Source: an uncultured bacterium
GTDB lineage: Bacteria > Verrucomicrobiota > Kiritimatiellia > CAIKKV01
Assembly: GCA_938038445.1 (NCBI GenBank)
Contig: CALHRZ010000003.1
Span: 124,001-188,000, forward strand
Reading direction: 5' to 3'
DNA: 64,000 nucleotides
How positions within the stretch are numbered: the first letter of the stretch is position 1; each line of letters starts with the position of its first letter. The notes beneath the pieces are model-generated. The model saw only the letters and a list, made by a program, of their open reading frames with translations, was not told the origin of the DNA and did not search any database. The position numbers and the translations under genes are program-made. This document shows, piece by piece, positions 44,443 through 52,788 of this stretch.

Positions 44443-46890
44443 ATGAACACGACACATCAACGGTTGAGATTGGTTCTGGGGATCGCTCTGCTTGCCGGGA
44501 GGGGATGGGCGGCCGACAAGTACGTATCGCTTTCGGGGGGGCACAATGCGCCATTCGAATCTTGGGCCGATGCGGCCACGAACATCCAGGCGGCGGTGGG
44601 CGCCGCCGCGTTGGGCGAGACGGTATGGGTGACCAACGGCACATACACCTTGACCAATTCGATTGTCATCACCAATGGGATTACCGTGCGCAGCGTGAAT
44701 GGGGCGGGCGCGACGGTCGTGGACGGCAATAACGCGGCGCGTTGTTTTTTGGTCGATCATTCCAATGCGGTGGTCGAGGGGTTCACGATCCGAAAGGGGG
44801 CCGTGGCGGCAGGTAATAATCAACCCGCAGGTAGCGGTGTTTATATCAACCGGGGGACCGTTCGGAACTGTGTGATTGCGGAGAATCGGTTGTCGGGTCA
44901 GGCCGGGGATGGGATTGGGGTATTCATGACGAACGATTCGAGGCTGGTGAACTGCGTGGTGGCCAACAACAGTTATACGGGGACTGCCGGGACCGTGCGT
45001 GGGGCGGGTGTTTTCTGTTGGGGGGGTGAGATTTGGAATAGCATCATACGAGGGAACACCAATGCCGCAATCAATTCGGATGGGGGCGGTTTGTATTTGA
45101 CCGGCGGAGGGGTGGCGCGCAATTGTCTGATCGTGGGCAATTGGGCCAAGAATGGTGGCGGAGTATATGGTGGAACACAGAAGGGGCGGATCGAGAATTG
45201 CACGGTTGTGTCCAACGGGGTTCTCCTACGTGGTGGCGGCACGTATGCAACGGCAGTGACGAACTCGATCGTATTCTTCAACTTCACCAAGCCGGACAAC
45301 TTTCCCTTCGAGCGGGAGTATGCTTTAGGGAGTATGGGATATTCCTGTTCGTGGCCGCTGGCGCCCGGGCCAGGGAACACGAACGCGGCGCCGTGGTTCC
45401 GCGACATGGGCCAAGGAGACTATCGTCTTCTGCCAGGGTCGCCCGGTCTTGATGGGGGGACTAATTTCGCATGGATGGCCTCGACGAACGATTTGGATGG
45501 GAATCCCCGAATAGTGCCTGGATGGGGCAGGAGTGACATGGGGTGCTATGAATACCTGGCGAGTAATCTGCTGTGCAGTTTGGATGCAACGCCCAGGCGT
45601 GGGGTGGCGCCGCTGGATGTGACTTTTACGGCGTATGTGGGGGGGACGAATCTGGATGGGCTCTGGTATGGGTGGGACATTGGCAACGACGGCCTTTGGG
45701 ATGTGGAAGGAGCGGGGCTTTCGGAAGTCCATACGAATCTGGAAGCAGGGGTTTATACCATTCGCCTGCACGTGAGCAATGCGGTTGGCGAGATTGCGGC
45801 GAGGGTAGAGACGAACATGGTGATCGCAAGCCTTTCGACGGCGTATGTTTGGGCAGGGGGTGCAGCCATCTCTCCCTACACGAATTGGGTGAACGCGGCA
45901 ACGAATATTCAGGCGGCGGTCGATGCGGTGGGGGACGGAGTCACCGTGCTGGTGACCAATGGAGTGTATGGACTGTTTCGCCATATTGTCATCGACAAGG
46001 GAATAACCGTGAAAGGGTTGAACGGAGCCGACGTCACGGTTGTGGATGGCAACAACGCGGTGCGTTGTTTTTTGGTCGATCATTCCAATGCGGTGGTCGA
46101 GGGGTTCACGATCCGAAAGGGGGCCGTGGAGGCAGGTTATAATCTACCCGCAGGCAGCGGTGTTTATATCAACCGGGGGACCGTTCGGAACTGTGTGATT
46201 GCGGAGAATCGGTTGTCGGGTCAGGCCGGGGATGGGATTGGGGTATACATGACGAACGATTCGAGGCTGGTGAACTGCGTGGTGGCCAACAACAGTTATA
46301 CGGGGACTGCCGGGACCGTGCGTGGGGCGGGTGTTTCCTGTTGGGGGGGTGAGATTTGGAATAGCGTCATACGAGGGAACACCAATGCCGCAAACAATTC
46401 GGATGGGGGCGGTTTGTATTTGACCGGCGGAAGGGTGGCGCGGAACTGCCTGATTGTTGACAATTTAGCCAAACGGGGAGGTGGGGTATTTGGGGGTCTG
46501 ATTCAGAATTGCACGGTAGTGTCCAATCGGGGACACACTGCGACTGCTGAAGGTTGTGGCACTTATAACAGTTCCAGCACCAACTCCATTGTTTTTTCAA
46601 ATGTTGACGCATCGGGAAACATCACAAACTTTAGCGGTGGAACATATGCGTATTCGTGCACGTGGCCTTTGCGCGCGGGCATCGGAAATATTGACTCCGA
46701 TCCGCTCTTTATTGCTCCCGCTCTTAACAACTACAGGCTTCAAAAGGACTCCCCCTGTGTGGATGCGGGCACCAATATGGCGTGGATGATTGACGGAGTG
46801 GATCTAGACCGAAAACCTCGACTCAATCGACGAGTCGACATGGGTTGCTATGAGTTTCGAGCCACCGGTACCGTGCTCTTGATTCGGTGA
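44443..46890 (+). CDS. exported right-handed beta-helix protein with internal duplication and PKD-like domain
   Basis: An 815-residue protein with a signal peptide (MNTTHQRLRLVLGIALLAGRGWA). Two beta-helix halves each begin WADAATNIQAAV / WVNAATNIQAAV and contain repeated short strands of the VRNCVIAENRLSG and VNCVVANNSYTG kind. Each ends in a choice-of-anchor Q-like segment (YRLLPGSPGLDGGTNFAWM..DMGCYEY and YRLQKDSPCVDAGTNMAWM..DMGCYEF). Between them, about residues 385-465, is a PKD-like domain (PRRGVAPLDVTFTAYVGG). The fold suggests carbohydrate binding or surface attachment, and no catalytic residues are evident. The ATG at 44443 is chosen because it gives the signal peptide. It lies 94 bases after the CBM9 gene. 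Beta-helix proteins with this ending are frequent in Kiritimatiellota and Planctomycetes. Confidence 0.8.
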   Translation: MNTTHQRLRLVLGIALLAGRGWAADKYVSLSGGHNAPFESWADAATNIQAAVGAAALGETVWVTNGTYTLTNSIVITNGITVRSVNGAGATVVDGNNAARCFLVDHSNAVVEGFTIRKGAVAAGNNQPAGSGVYINRGTVRNCVIAENRLSGQAGDGIGVFMTNDSRLVNCVVANNSYTGTAGTVRGAGVFCWGGEIWNSIIRGNTNAAINSDGGGLYLTGGGVARNCLIVGNWAKNGGGVYGGTQKGRIENCTVVSNGVLLRGGGTYATAVTNSIVFFNFTKPDNFPFEREYALGSMGYSCSWPLAPGPGNTNAAPWFRDMGQGDYRLLPGSPGLDGGTNFAWMASTNDLDGNPRIVPGWGRSDMGCYEYLASNLLCSLDATPRRGVAPLDVTFTAYVGGTNLDGLWYGWDIGNDGLWDVEGAGLSEVHTNLEAGVYTIRLHVSNAVGEIAARVETNMVIASLSTAYVWAGGAAISPYTNWVNAATNIQAAVDAVGDGVTVLVTNGVYGLFRHIVIDKGITVKGLNGADVTVVDGNNAVRCFLVDHSNAVVEGFTIRKGAVEAGYNLPAGSGVYINRGTVRNCVIAENRLSGQAGDGIGVYMTNDSRLVNCVVANNSYTGTAGTVRGAGVSCWGGEIWNSVIRGNTNAANNSDGGGLYLTGGRVARNCLIVDNLAKRGGGVFGGLIQNCTVVSNRGHTATAEGCGTYNSSSTNSIVFSNVDASGNITNFSGGTYAYSCTWPLRAGIGNIDSDPLFIAPALNNYRLQKDSPCVDAGTNMAWMIDGVDLDRKPRLNRRVDMGCYEFRATGTVLLIR
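44741..45119 (+). repeat. internal direct repeat, copy A
   Basis: About 379 bases repeated without gaps at 46064-46442, offset by exactly 1323 bases (441 codons). I count about nine base differences. The near identity at DNA level points to recent duplication or gene conversion. Confidence 0.9.
46064..46442 (+). repeat. internal direct repeat, copy B
   Basis: Second copy of the 44741-45119 unit in the same reading frame. Similarity falls off sharply on both sides, although both copies lie in equivalent places of the two beta-helix halves. Confidence 0.9.
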
Positions 46891-47036
46891 AAAGCCGTTT
46901 GGGGTGGTTTGAGGGTGGGCATTGGCCTGTACCGGTTGAAGCGGCCTGGCCGGCGTGTTAAGCGGAAGGAAAGTTCCCACAGGGATGTAGGAATGTCGGA
47001 TAGAGACGGAGACCAAACAGATGAGGGTTTTTTATT

Positions 47037-49040
47037 ATGAGAGAACGATCGATACGGGCGCAGGAAGTTCTTTTCGTGGCGACTCTGATAGCGCGAGCGA
47101 TTGTCATGGCCACCCCTTCGGTTGAAATTCACGTCGCGCCGGGGCACGCAAAAGGAGACGGGTCTTCCCGTCACCCCTATGGTTCTCTTGAAGAGGCGAG
47201 GGATGCCGTCCGGAGGGTTTTGCCAGGCGCCAAAGGGATGATCCATGTGGTGATACACGGGGGGCGATATGAGCTTCAGAAGCCGCTCGAGCTGGGGGCT
47301 GAGGACGGAGGGCGTGATGACGTGACCGTCATCTGGGCCGCAGCGGAGGGTGAAAGCCCGGAAATCAGCGGAGGGGTTGTTGTGCCGTGGGTGCCGGCGG
47401 GAGAAGAATGGCGGGCGCCGTTGCCGGAGGATGTACCGGAACCCGAATGGATACGGGTGGGCGAGCGTTGGGCGGAGCCGTCCCGCTACCCCGCTGGGGA
47501 CAAACTTCAGACGAACGCTTATCTGCTTGTCCGGCGTGGGATCAACCGGAACGGAACTCCGGTGAACATGAAGCGTGCAGCCCATTATAACAAGACCCTT
47601 GTTCAGGGCGGATGGTCGCTCATCGTGGAAGGGGATCTTAGTGGGCTGCCGACTCACGAGCCGCTTCGGATGGCGGTGCGAAAAATCTGGTCCCTTGCCC
47701 GCATGCGAGCGGTTGCCGTGGACTCTGGAGCGAACGAGGTGCGGCTCGAAGAGGGACTTGTCAGCCGGAAGCACATGAATCTTCTCGGTGGGGCGGGTGA
47801 CTTCAAGGTTCCGTTTTTGGGTTGGTTTGAAGCGCATCCGTCCTTCCTGCGACCGCCGGGTCATTGGGCGTGGGAAGGTGCCACGCGAGAAATCGTCTAC
47901 CGCCCTCTTCCGGGTGAAACGGTTTCGGAAACACGCCTTTTGGTTGGACGCGCGAAAGGGCTTCTGAGAATCCAAGGATCCGCTCAACGGCCGGTGAAGC
48001 ATTTGCGTTTCAAAGGGTTGACGTTTCGCGACACGGCCGCTCCGCTGCCTCCGGGCGGCGTGGAGGACTTGCAAGCATGCCGCACGCACCGTGATTTCAT
48101 TCTGGTTCGAGGGGACGAGTCGAGTTCGAACGAGGTTGACCTGGTGACCCTGCCTGCGGCCATTTTTATCACGGACGCGCACCATGTGGAATTCGAAAAC
48201 TGCCGATTTTTCGACCTGGGGGGGCATGGTTTAGCCTTCTCGTCCGGCTGCGCGAGCGTCAGGGTGGCGCGCTGTACGTTCGAACGCATTGGGGCGATTC
48301 CGCTCCTTGTGGGAACCGCCGAGCGGGTTTTGGATCCCGTGCTACGGCGTTACGATGGGAAAGCGGAACAAATGCTTAGGGTTCACACGGTGGAGGTAGA
48401 ACGGAACCGAATTGCACAGGGTGGCGCGGTGCATGCGGGAGCACCGGGGATTTGGATCGGGTTTGCCCGGAATTGTCGCATTGTCCACAACCATCTTCAC
48501 GACTTGCCGTACACGGGCATCAGTGTGGGATGGGAGTGGACCGCGGCTCCTACAGGTTCACGGAATAACGTCATCGAAAGCAATAGGATCGAACGCGTGA
48601 TGTTGTTTTTAGCTGACGGCGGAGGCATCTATTGTCTCGGCAACCAACCGGGCGGGCGAATCACCGGCAATCTGGTTCGCGACATTCCCCCGGTGGTCCT
48701 GCCGAGCGTGGGTGTTCGGAAGGGGATATACTTGGATGAAGGCAGCACGGGGTGGACCCTTACCGAAAACGTCGTCGTGCGGGTGTGGTTGTGGAGTCTA
48801 TTTCTGCACAAGGCCGAACGGAAAAACCTTATTGAGCGGAATGCGTTTGGGGTTCGTGACGGCCTCATGGGCCGCGTTACGCCGCCGTACGGCAACAACC
48901 AAATCCTTGGCTTGAAAAAGGCAGGGGACTGTTCGGACCGCGTACAGTTCGGCGAGAACCGGCCCCTTGATGGACACGAAGCGGAGCATGAGGCCGAAGC
49001 CGCCATTTTGCCCAAGGTGGGTCTGGGTGGGGGAATCTGA
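47037..49040 (+). CDS. right-handed beta-helix enzyme, GH141-like
   Basis: A 667-residue protein with a signal-like N-terminus. The opening IHVAPGHAKGDGSSRHPYGS followed by LEEARDAVRR is the pattern of GH141-type and related beta-helix enzymes (alpha-L-fucosidase or xylanase activities are known in GH141). The helix core includes HHVEFENCRFFDLGGHGLAF, NRIAQGGAVHAGAPGIWIG, LHDLPYTGISVGWEW and SNRIERVMLFLADGGGIYCLG, with Asp, His and Trp residues along the groove. The ATG at 47037 has a GAGGG ribosome site. It lies 146 bases after the duplicated beta-helix gene, within the LacI-headed series. If GH141, it would pair logically with the GH29 fucosidase at 6148. The family is moderately supported; the substrate is inferred. 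Confidence 0.65.
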   Translation: MRERSIRAQEVLFVATLIARAIVMATPSVEIHVAPGHAKGDGSSRHPYGSLEEARDAVRRVLPGAKGMIHVVIHGGRYELQKPLELGAEDGGRDDVTVIWAAAEGESPEISGGVVVPWVPAGEEWRAPLPEDVPEPEWIRVGERWAEPSRYPAGDKLQTNAYLLVRRGINRNGTPVNMKRAAHYNKTLVQGGWSLIVEGDLSGLPTHEPLRMAVRKIWSLARMRAVAVDSGANEVRLEEGLVSRKHMNLLGGAGDFKVPFLGWFEAHPSFLRPPGHWAWEGATREIVYRPLPGETVSETRLLVGRAKGLLRIQGSAQRPVKHLRFKGLTFRDTAAPLPPGGVEDLQACRTHRDFILVRGDESSSNEVDLVTLPAAIFITDAHHVEFENCRFFDLGGHGLAFSSGCASVRVARCTFERIGAIPLLVGTAERVLDPVLRRYDGKAEQMLRVHTVEVERNRIAQGGAVHAGAPGIWIGFARNCRIVHNHLHDLPYTGISVGWEWTAAPTGSRNNVIESNRIERVMLFLADGGGIYCLGNQPGGRITGNLVRDIPPVVLPSVGVRKGIYLDEGSTGWTLTENVVVRVWLWSLFLHKAERKNLIERNAFGVRDGLMGRVTPPYGNNQILGLKKAGDCSDRVQFGENRPLDGHEAEHEAEAAILPKVGLGGGI

Positions 49041-49112
49041 TTGACGTTGCAAGATGTCCGGGAATGTGTGACCGTGAAAACCGCCGGGGGTGAGGAGAAA
49101 AAAGGGATTTTG

Positions 49113-50603
49113 ATGCGAACGATCTTACGCTGTTTCTGTCGGGGGTTTGGGTTCCTTGTTTGGGTTCTGTTTCACACGGCGAACGTCGCCTCCGCAGAAT
49201 TGGCGTCGTTAACGATCCAACCCAATCAAAAGGTTCTCATTCTCGGCGATAGCATCGCCGCCCCCGGCATGTATTCGCATGCGGCGAATGAAATTCTTTT
49301 GGCCGCGGGCATGGAATCGCCGCCACTTTTTGCTTCCTTCGGCAAAGCGGGAGCAACGGCGCAAAGCATTTTGGCGGACGTACCTCGGGCTTTGGAAAAC
49401 GGCCCGTATGATTGGATATTGGTCAATTTCGGCCAAAATGACGCCAACCGTTTTAGCGCGGATGAATTCAAGGAGCATTCTCGAAAACTCCTTGCCTTGC
49501 TGAGGGAGAAGGCGCCGCTTGCCCGATTGGGTTGGATCAGTTTGATTGGGGTCGAACCGACCGCCTGGGCCGATGATCCGTTACAGGCCAAGCGTGGCGA
49601 AAAGCTTCTGGAAGGAAGGCGCAAAAGCGCCACGATTGCGGTCGCGACCAGAGAGCTTTGTGAAGAGGAGGGGATTCTGTATGTACCTCTTTTCGAATCG
49701 GTGGAACAAATCCTGCGTGAGCGGCGGGACCGGGGTCTCCGAATTTCGTTTACGATGGACAGTGTTCATCCGAACCTTGCCGGGTATTGGGTTTACGGCG
49801 CTGCCTTGATGAGATCGCTGGGTTTTCGTCTTTCGCCCATGGAGCGCGACGTTCTTCAAGCCGACGCCTTTTCCGATCAGGGCCGGCTTATGGTGGACAC
49901 CCGTTCGGCGGCTTTGGCGTTAGGGTTTGAGGGACTTTTCCTGAACGTGCGCCTGATCCCACCGCCCACGGATGAAATCGTCAGTCGGCGTCGAACCATT
50001 CTGATCGACGTGGACGGGAACCTTGCCGAGTGGAGCGATGTGCCCCGCGTGCGAATTGCGCCTCCTCTTCATGTGACCATGGAATGCGTGCCGGGATCGG
50101 CGCGCACGGGCCGCTATGCGGCCGCCTTACAAAGCGTTTATGATGAGGCGAATCTCTATTTCGCGCTTCATGTCACGGAACCGAACACCGAGAATGGGAA
50201 CTGGTTCCAAGAGATCGTGGAAATCTTCATCGACGGCCGTTCGGATCCCTCTCCGTCTGGGAATGTGTGGAGAAAAGCGCCCGGTCTTACCCAGTATTGC
50301 TTTCACCGTGACTTTTCGGGTGTCAAGCCGCGCGTGGGGGTCACCGTTAACGGGGACAATTCGCAAGCGGAAGGCATTACCGCTGCCGCTCAACCGGAGC
50401 CGGGCGGGTATACGTTGGAAATCGCCATTCCACTTCGGAATTTCAAGCAGGTGGCGTTCTCTCCGGGCTTTCGCTGCCCCTTTGACTGGGCGGTCAGCTT
50501 TACGGATCAGGCCCTCAATCTCGACTGGATGGGGCTCATGAGTCGATCCAGCAGCACCCGAGGGTATGGATGGTTGATCCTGGAAGCGTTGGGCGGAGAA
50601 TGA
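49113..50603 (+). CDS. exported SGNH/GDSL hydrolase with C-terminal CBM9-like domain
   Basis: A 496-residue protein with a signal peptide ending near ANVASA (residue 28). The SGNH blocks are ILGDSIA (nucleophile Ser47), FGKAGAT, NFGQNDANRF, and MDSVHPNLAGY with the catalytic Asp-x-x-His. Such esterases often remove acetyl groups from polysaccharides. From about residue 310 a CBM9-like beta-sandwich follows (LIDVDGNLAEWSDVPRV, YDEANLYFALHVTEPN, GGYTLEIAIPLRNF), matching the two CBM9 domains of the first gene of this series. The ATG at 49113 is preferred to an upstream in-frame start at 49041 because it gives the signal peptide and has AAGGGA upstream. It may be co-transcribed with the preceding gene. 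Confidence 0.82.
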   Translation: MRTILRCFCRGFGFLVWVLFHTANVASAELASLTIQPNQKVLILGDSIAAPGMYSHAANEILLAAGMESPPLFASFGKAGATAQSILADVPRALENGPYDWILVNFGQNDANRFSADEFKEHSRKLLALLREKAPLARLGWISLIGVEPTAWADDPLQAKRGEKLLEGRRKSATIAVATRELCEEEGILYVPLFESVEQILRERRDRGLRISFTMDSVHPNLAGYWVYGAALMRSLGFRLSPMERDVLQADAFSDQGRLMVDTRSAALALGFEGLFLNVRLIPPPTDEIVSRRRTILIDVDGNLAEWSDVPRVRIAPPLHVTMECVPGSARTGRYAAALQSVYDEANLYFALHVTEPNTENGNWFQEIVEIFIDGRSDPSPSGNVWRKAPGLTQYCFHRDFSGVKPRVGVTVNGDNSQAEGITAAAQPEPGGYTLEIAIPLRNFKQVAFSPGFRCPFDWAVSFTDQALNLDWMGLMSRSSSTRGYGWLILEALGGE

Positions 50604-50857
50604 ATCCGACTGAAGTTTGTTTTGTATCCCTGACGACCATACGGTGTTCCGGGCGAATTGGGTGGGCGAGGGGCTGCTCAAATTGGCAACGCGTGACGGG
50701 CGATGGTTTTTTTCGGAAAGGGGATGGACGGAACGTCCTTAATTCGGTAGCGTATTACTTGTTTATTTAAGGGGTGCTTCTTTCTACCAGAGCCGCCGGG
50801 CTTGCCGAGCGGGGGGTAGTGGAAGCGTTTTTCACCTGAACGTTGGGAGAGAAGGTC

Positions 50858-51613
50858 ATGAAGAAGATACCGGTGGCGGTTCAACTCTACTCTGTGCGGG
50901 AAGATTGCGCGAAGGACCTTCCTGGTGTTCTTAAAGCCATTGCGAAAATGGGCTATGATGGGGTCGAGTTTGCCGGCTATCACAACCGTTCCGCGGCCGA
51001 GTTAAAGGCCATGCTGGACGATTGTGGTTTGAAGGTTGCTGGCGCCCATGTGGGAATTCAGACCCTGTTGGGGGATGAATTGGAAAAGAGCGTGGAGTTT
51101 CATCGGACGATCGGCAATCGGTTTTTGATTGTTCCCGGGCTGCCGCCCGAATTCCGATCTTCGGCGGCGGACTGGCGGCGGACGGCCGATCTGTTTAACG
51201 AGATTGCCGACCGTTTGACGTCTTATGATATGTTGACCGGATATCATAATCACAATCACGAGTTCAAGCCGGTGGACGGCAAAATTCCATGGGAGATTCT
51301 GTTTGACCTGACGCGCTCCGAAGTTTGCATGCAACCGGACAGTGGGAACGCGAAACACGGCGGTGCGAATATCATTCCCTACATTTGGAAATACGCGGGG
51401 CGTTCCCGGACCGTCCATCTCAAAGAATATTCCGGCGATAGCAACAAGGCGGCGCTTTTGGGGGAAGGGGAGATCCGATGGGCCGATTTGTTTGCGGCGT
51501 GTGAAACGGTGGGCGGGACGGAGTGGTACATCATCGAGCAGGAGACCTGCACGCATCCGCCGATGGAATGCATCCGGATTTGCCGGGAGAATCTAAGGCG
51601 GATGGGACGCTGA
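50858..51613 (+). CDS. xylose-isomerase-like TIM-barrel sugar isomerase/epimerase
   Basis: A 251-residue cytoplasmic protein of the sugar phosphate isomerase/epimerase (IolE/Hyi-like) family. AVQLYSVREDCAKDLPGVLKAI and MGYDGVEFAGY open the barrel; GYHNHNHEF supplies metal-binding His residues, followed by MQPDSGNAKHGG, HLKEYSG and WYIIEQE, whose Glu, Asp, His and Glu would bind the divalent metal. The substrate is unknown. The ATG at 50858 has GAGAAGG upstream. The 254-base gap before it (50604-50857) contains no gene I can support. It ends the plus-strand series, followed by a terminator-like hairpin. Confidence 0.88.
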   Translation: MKKIPVAVQLYSVREDCAKDLPGVLKAIAKMGYDGVEFAGYHNRSAAELKAMLDDCGLKVAGAHVGIQTLLGDELEKSVEFHRTIGNRFLIVPGLPPEFRSSAADWRRTADLFNEIADRLTSYDMLTGYHNHNHEFKPVDGKIPWEILFDLTRSEVCMQPDSGNAKHGGANIIPYIWKYAGRSRTVHLKEYSGDSNKAALLGEGEIRWADLFAACETVGGTEWYIIEQETCTHPPMECIRICRENLRRMGR

Positions 51614-51637
51614 TCTTTTCCCTCTGTTCTGAAACAC

Positions 51638-52726
51638 TTATGGGTTAGTGGGAAAAGGCTTTCCCTTTTTCCATTGGCCGTTCCACCGAGTCCCATCGGG
51701 AAAGATGAAAACGCCCGGGCCTTCCGGGCGGTTGTTGCGCCAAGCGCCGGAATAAGTCCCTTGAGTTTGCATGGTCCATGATCCGGCGCCTTCGCGCAGA
51801 CAACCCTTCTGCCATTGTCCCGTCAACGCTCCTCCTTGGGAAAAGCGATAGGTTCCGAAGCCATGGGGGAGGTCGGCTTTCCATTCGCCTTCATACGAAT
51901 CGCCGTTTGCGAATCTGGCCATTCCCTGCCCTTCGCGGTGGTTTCGTTTCCATTCGCCGTCGTAGGACGAGCCGTCGGGGAGGAACACTTTGCCCGACCC
52001 CTCGCGTTGTCCTTTTTTCCAATGGCCGAGGTAGCTTTCCCCGTTTGGGAAGACCAGTTCGCCGAAGCCGTGAAAGCGTCTGCGGAAGACGGACCCGGTA
52101 TAGACCGTGCCATCGGGATACAGGAGAACGGTAGCGGGGGAGGGGAATCGGAGGGTCTCGCGGGGTTGTTTTGCGCCGTTGACTTGAAGGAGGCGAATCA
52201 ATTGATCCGCCTCTTGTTCGATCGCGCGTTCGAGGGGCGAGGGGGAAACAGTAATCGAAGCGCCATGCTGGAGAAGGAGTTGGGCCACGTCTACGGCATC
52301 CTGCAGTGCGCACCAGTGAAGAGGCGTATCGCCGGCGGCCGTGCGCGCATTTGGGTCTGCGCCGTTTTCCAGGAGCAGTCGGACTATCTCTGGAAGGCCG
52401 AGGCGAGCGGCCAGATGCAAGGGGGTCACGCCGTGTTCATCGATTGCGTTTACATCGGCTTCCTGTCGAAGCAGGGTGTGAACGGTTTCCGTGTTTCGCG
52501 ACAAGACGGCCAGATGGAGGGGGCTTAAGCCGTCTTCTGTCCGGGCATGGAGAAGCGAAGGATCATGGCGGATCGCGTGGGCGACGGCCACGGCGTCTCC
52601 CGCGCGAAGATCGGCCAGGAAGTCCCAAGGGTTGGTTTCGGGGGAGGCCGGGTCGCTGTTTTGTGCGGCAACGATGCACGGGAGCAGAAGAAGGAGGAAG
52701 CCGGGCATGAAATGGAACGAGCGCAT
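51638..52726 (-). CDS. exported ankyrin-repeat + MORN-repeat protein
   Basis: A 362-residue protein with a signal peptide (MRSFHFMPGFLLLLLPCIVAA). Residues about 35-165 form four or so ankyrin repeats (DGLSPLHLAVLSRNTETVHTLL, HGVTPLHLAARLGLPEIVRLLL, GDTPLHWCALQDAVDVAQLLL). From about 190 to the end are about seven MORN repeats of the form GxGxxxxxxGxxYxGxW (HGFGELVFPNGESYLGHWKKG, REGSGKVFLPDGSSYDGEW, PEGPGVFIFPDGTRWNGQW). MORN repeats bind lipids or proteins and ankyrins bind proteins, so this is a predicted periplasmic or surface scaffold. The start at 52726 is chosen for the signal peptide, although its ribosome site is weak. It is downstream of, and on the same strand as, the autotransporter-repeat gene. 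Confidence 0.85.
   Translation of the reverse strand: MRSFHFMPGFLLLLLPCIVAAQNSDPASPETNPWDFLADLRAGDAVAVAHAIRHDPSLLHARTEDGLSPLHLAVLSRNTETVHTLLRQEADVNAIDEHGVTPLHLAARLGLPEIVRLLLENGADPNARTAAGDTPLHWCALQDAVDVAQLLLQHGASITVSPSPLERAIEQEADQLIRLLQVNGAKQPRETLRFPSPATVLLYPDGTVYTGSVFRRRFHGFGELVFPNGESYLGHWKKGQREGSGKVFLPDGSSYDGEWKRNHREGQGMARFANGDSYEGEWKADLPHGFGTYRFSQGGALTGQWQKGCLREGAGSWTMQTQGTYSGAWRNNRPEGPGVFIFPDGTRWNGQWKKGKPFPTNP
51650..51670 (+). terminator. predicted rho-independent terminator after the TIM-barrel gene
   Basis: GGGAAA (51650-51655), loop AGGC, TTTCCC (51660-51665) and then TTTTT. The hairpin begins 36 bases after the stop at 51613 and lies inside the last codons of the convergent ankyrin-MORN gene. 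Confidence 0.5.
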
Positions 52727-52788
52727 GGAAGGATGTGTGGAATAGTCGGGTTTTTGGGTGGGCGGTGTCAATCGCGATGCGCGGTCCC

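Noticed and set aside
50726..50738. GGACG-GAA-CGTCC hairpin after the SGNH hydrolase
   Set aside because: A short 5-base stem without a following T-run, within ordinary GC-rich sequence.
50570..50770. 66-codon frame overlapping the end of the SGNH hydrolase gene
   Set aside because: Most of it lies inside the real gene in another frame and the product has no recognisable features.
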